A stretch of 29,835 nucleotides of DNA. It comes from Pavlovales sp. CCMP2436 (taxonomy: Eukaryota > Haptophyta > Pavlovophyceae > Pavlovales). Position 1 is the stretch's first letter. Each line of letters opens with the position of its first letter. Below are positions 28,232 through 29,835 of this stretch, piece after piece. A model generated the notes under the pieces. The model saw nothing but the letters and a program-made list of their open reading frames with translations, was not told the DNA's origin and did not search any database. The position numbers and the translations under genes are program-made. Location: assembly GCA_026770615.1 (NCBI GenBank), contig MU631554.1:75483-105317 (forward strand). Direction: 5' to 3'.

Positions 28232-28397
28232 CAGGGGATCGCGGGCAATAAGAAACCGTCGTGTTAGAGAACTGAGCCTCGATTTTTAGCCCTTCAATCG
28301 TAATTTTAACCAAAATTTAACAATTGTTTGTATGTAATATGTTAAGAAACTCAGCCTCAGCCTCAAAAGCGCCGTTCTTATTGCCCGCGATCCCCTG
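28232..28397 (+). mobile_element. MITE family A, copy 3
   Basis: Begins CAGGGGATCGCGGGCAATAA and ends TTATTGCCCGCGATCCCCTG, with perfect TIRs of at least 23 bp and TA on both sides. Interior CTGAGCCTCG / CTCAGCCTCAGCCTC as in the other copies. Confidence 0.9.
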
Positions 28398-28452
28398 TAA
28401 GTGAAATATCTACTCCTGCATTACTCAAAAATCCTTTTCTTTTACTCAAGAT

Positions 28453-28735
28453 ATTTTGATCCAAGTAAAACTTTGAAGATACATCTTGACGCAAAATTGA
28501 GCTGGGAACAACTTTGGTAGTGCGGTTTGACACCTAATAGGAAGTACAAAAAAATGGGTTCCGAAGTGAGGGTGGTATTTTTAGCAAATGAGTCTCATAC
28601 GTCTCCTCACTTCGGATGCCGTTTTTTTCTGTTAGAATCAGATGTCGGACCGCAATACCAAAGTTGTTCCCTGCTCAATTCTGCGTCTAGGGGTATCTTC
28701 AAATTTTGGTTACTATCACCAAAACCCTACCCGGC
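28453..28735. repeat. Long imperfect fold-back (~118-bp arms, 33-nt loop)
   Basis: Left arm 28453-28571 and right arm 28605-28735 are complementary along their length. Examples: CTTTGAAGATAC / GTATCTTCAAA, GGAACAACTTTGGTA / TACCAAAGTTGTTCC, and CCGAAGTGAGG / CCTCACTTCGG at the loop. Could be a TIR-only element or a hairpin RNA source. Confidence 0.9.
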
Positions 28736-29449
28736 ATCGGTATTTACTAAAGTTTAGACCTGGCCCGGTTGGTGGCATCTGCCGCAGCAAGGGATCTCCA
28801 GAGTGAGGCCCTGGGCTTGCCTTTTCCACCTTGCACGGAGGCCTGGCAGCGGATACCGTGATTCGGGGGTTTCGCTGCCAGGCGGCTGGGGGGCAAACAA
28901 GCGCTCGGGCGGCCGAGCGGCCAGCGTAATCCTAGACAGGGAGCCCATGCCACCCATCGACGACCTCGTCGACTCGGCTCAGCGCGAAGGCCGGTCGGGG
29001 CTCAGCGTGAAACTCACCAATTCAAGCGAGCTGCATACCATTTCAAGCGAGCTGGATTTTGCAAGCCTCTGGTAGGGGGCGTATACGTAGACCTGTCAGA
29101 TGACGGACGTTATCTATAGAATATGTGAGGCGCTCTGGAGGTACCTGCTGGCACGGCGGATTCACCTCTCAGAGTAAGTGGCGTCGTTATGAACCGACGA
29201 TGACGGCGTCTTGAGCGGAATAAATTGAATACGCACGGGGGCAAGCATGGTGCCTGTAATCCTACGGCTGAAGCGAGGCAAGCATCCGAAGCTTTCGCCG
29301 ACAGTACAACAGATAATATATAACGCTCTGCGGCCCGCGCCCTGCACGCGCAAACGAGTTCTCGACGTTTAAAACCCCATCGCTTCCCAGCGATACGTCA
29401 CAGCTGGGATCACCAATGGACTCGCTTGCTCGTGCACTGTCGGGCGGCC
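28736..29449. other. Spacer without a supported gene
   Basis: Contains a hairpin with 11-bp arms, GCCTGGCAGCG (28841-28851) and CGCTGCCAGGC (28873-28883), within a GC-rich segment open on both strands. No motif was recognised. Confidence 0.45.
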
Positions 29450-29451
29450 CT

Positions 29452-29735
29452 GCGTTGCGCAGCGACTCCAGCGCTTTGTTTTCATCTTCCTCATCATCAA
29501 TCACTTCTACCAGCTCCCCACTTCGGCGTAGCGCGTAGGAGCCTGCGTCGGAGCGCTAAGATCAGCCTGACATGAACTTGAAACGTACCGCCAGCCCGAA
29601 CCCCCCTGCATTCATATATATATATAAATATATATATCCCGACTAAGGCACGCAGCAGGCAATGGGCGACGCAGCGCTCAGACCAGCACACCATTCACAA
29701 CAGTCAGACGCCAGCTTGAATCCCTATCATAAGTA
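29452..29735 (+). mobile_element. SINE copy with LINE-type tail and AT expansion
   Basis: Same order as 25195-25450: GCGTTGCGCAGCGACTCCAG, leader, GGCGTAGCGCGTAGGAGCCT, GCGCTAAGATCAGCCTGACA, body, a (TA)n expansion (29609-29636), GCAATGGGCGACGCAGCGCT, and the tail CAGTCAGACGCCAGCTTGAA, TCCCTATCATAAGTATG. Confidence 0.85.
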
Positions 29736-29767
29736 TGTATATATATGCATACATTTTTATGTATGTT

Positions 29768-29782
29768 TTTTTTTTTTTTTTT
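29768..29782. repeat. Poly-T run
   Basis: About 15 T in a row after an AT-rich stretch near the window end. No gene was seen beyond it. Confidence 0.9.
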
Positions 29783-29835
29783 AATGGACTGATTGGGAGG
29801 ACGCTTGATTGGGAGAAACGCGTGTGGTCGCACCC

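Overview
This is a eukaryotic nuclear window. Its genes are split by canonical GT-AG introns, it carries abundant microsatellites and transposable elements, and it has one assembly gap (N's, 12291-13070). Exons are very GC-rich with G/C third positions, while introns and spacers swing between AT-rich trinucleotide repeats and poly-C tracts. Two proteins begin with a signal peptide followed by a basic, transit-peptide-like stretch, as in algae with a complex (secondary red) plastid. Together with a multi-exon SWIM-domain MULE transposase, this suggests a haptophyte-like or related alga. The taxon is an inference; nothing here identifies a species.

Layout. 122-3469 (+): 3' part of a nine-exon MULE/SWIM transposase-like gene with three reading-frame problems. 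4210-8720 (-): two retroelement segments in the same orientation. One is a degenerate ORF1-like piece whose 69-bp minisatellite encodes a 23-residue protein repeat. The other is a 5'-truncated LINE with reverse transcriptase, thumb region and a C-terminal CCHC knuckle, carrying three in-frame stops and one frameshift. 8720-11150: repeat-rich spacer with hairpins. 11152-11877 (-): single-exon, single-span membrane protein with a plastid-type leader. 12291-13070: gap. 13599-19008 (+): a complete eight-exon nucleotide-sugar-transporter-family gene (386 aa) with a plastid-like presequence. 19009-25500: nested mobile elements, including a TA-flanked ~167-bp MITE family, a 531-bp TIR element, tRNA-like SINEs and a retroinsertion with a 14-bp target-site duplication. 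25824-26006 (-): possible 60-aa membrane protein. 26826-27239 (-): a well-supported two-exon, 98-aa, two-span membrane protein. 27593-29735: SINE copies, another MITE, perfect palindromes and a ~280-bp fold-back.

Main points of interest. (1) In the transporter gene, most exon-intron junctions have a degraded duplicate ('echo') lying inside the adjacent intron. (2) The LINE's entire visible 3' UTR is about 41 bp starting at the stop codon, and the same sequence forms the 3' tail of the SINE family here, a SINE-LINE partnership visible in one window. (3) Several mobile families can be delimited by internal comparison alone. No tRNA, rRNA, CRISPR or prokaryotic operon was seen.
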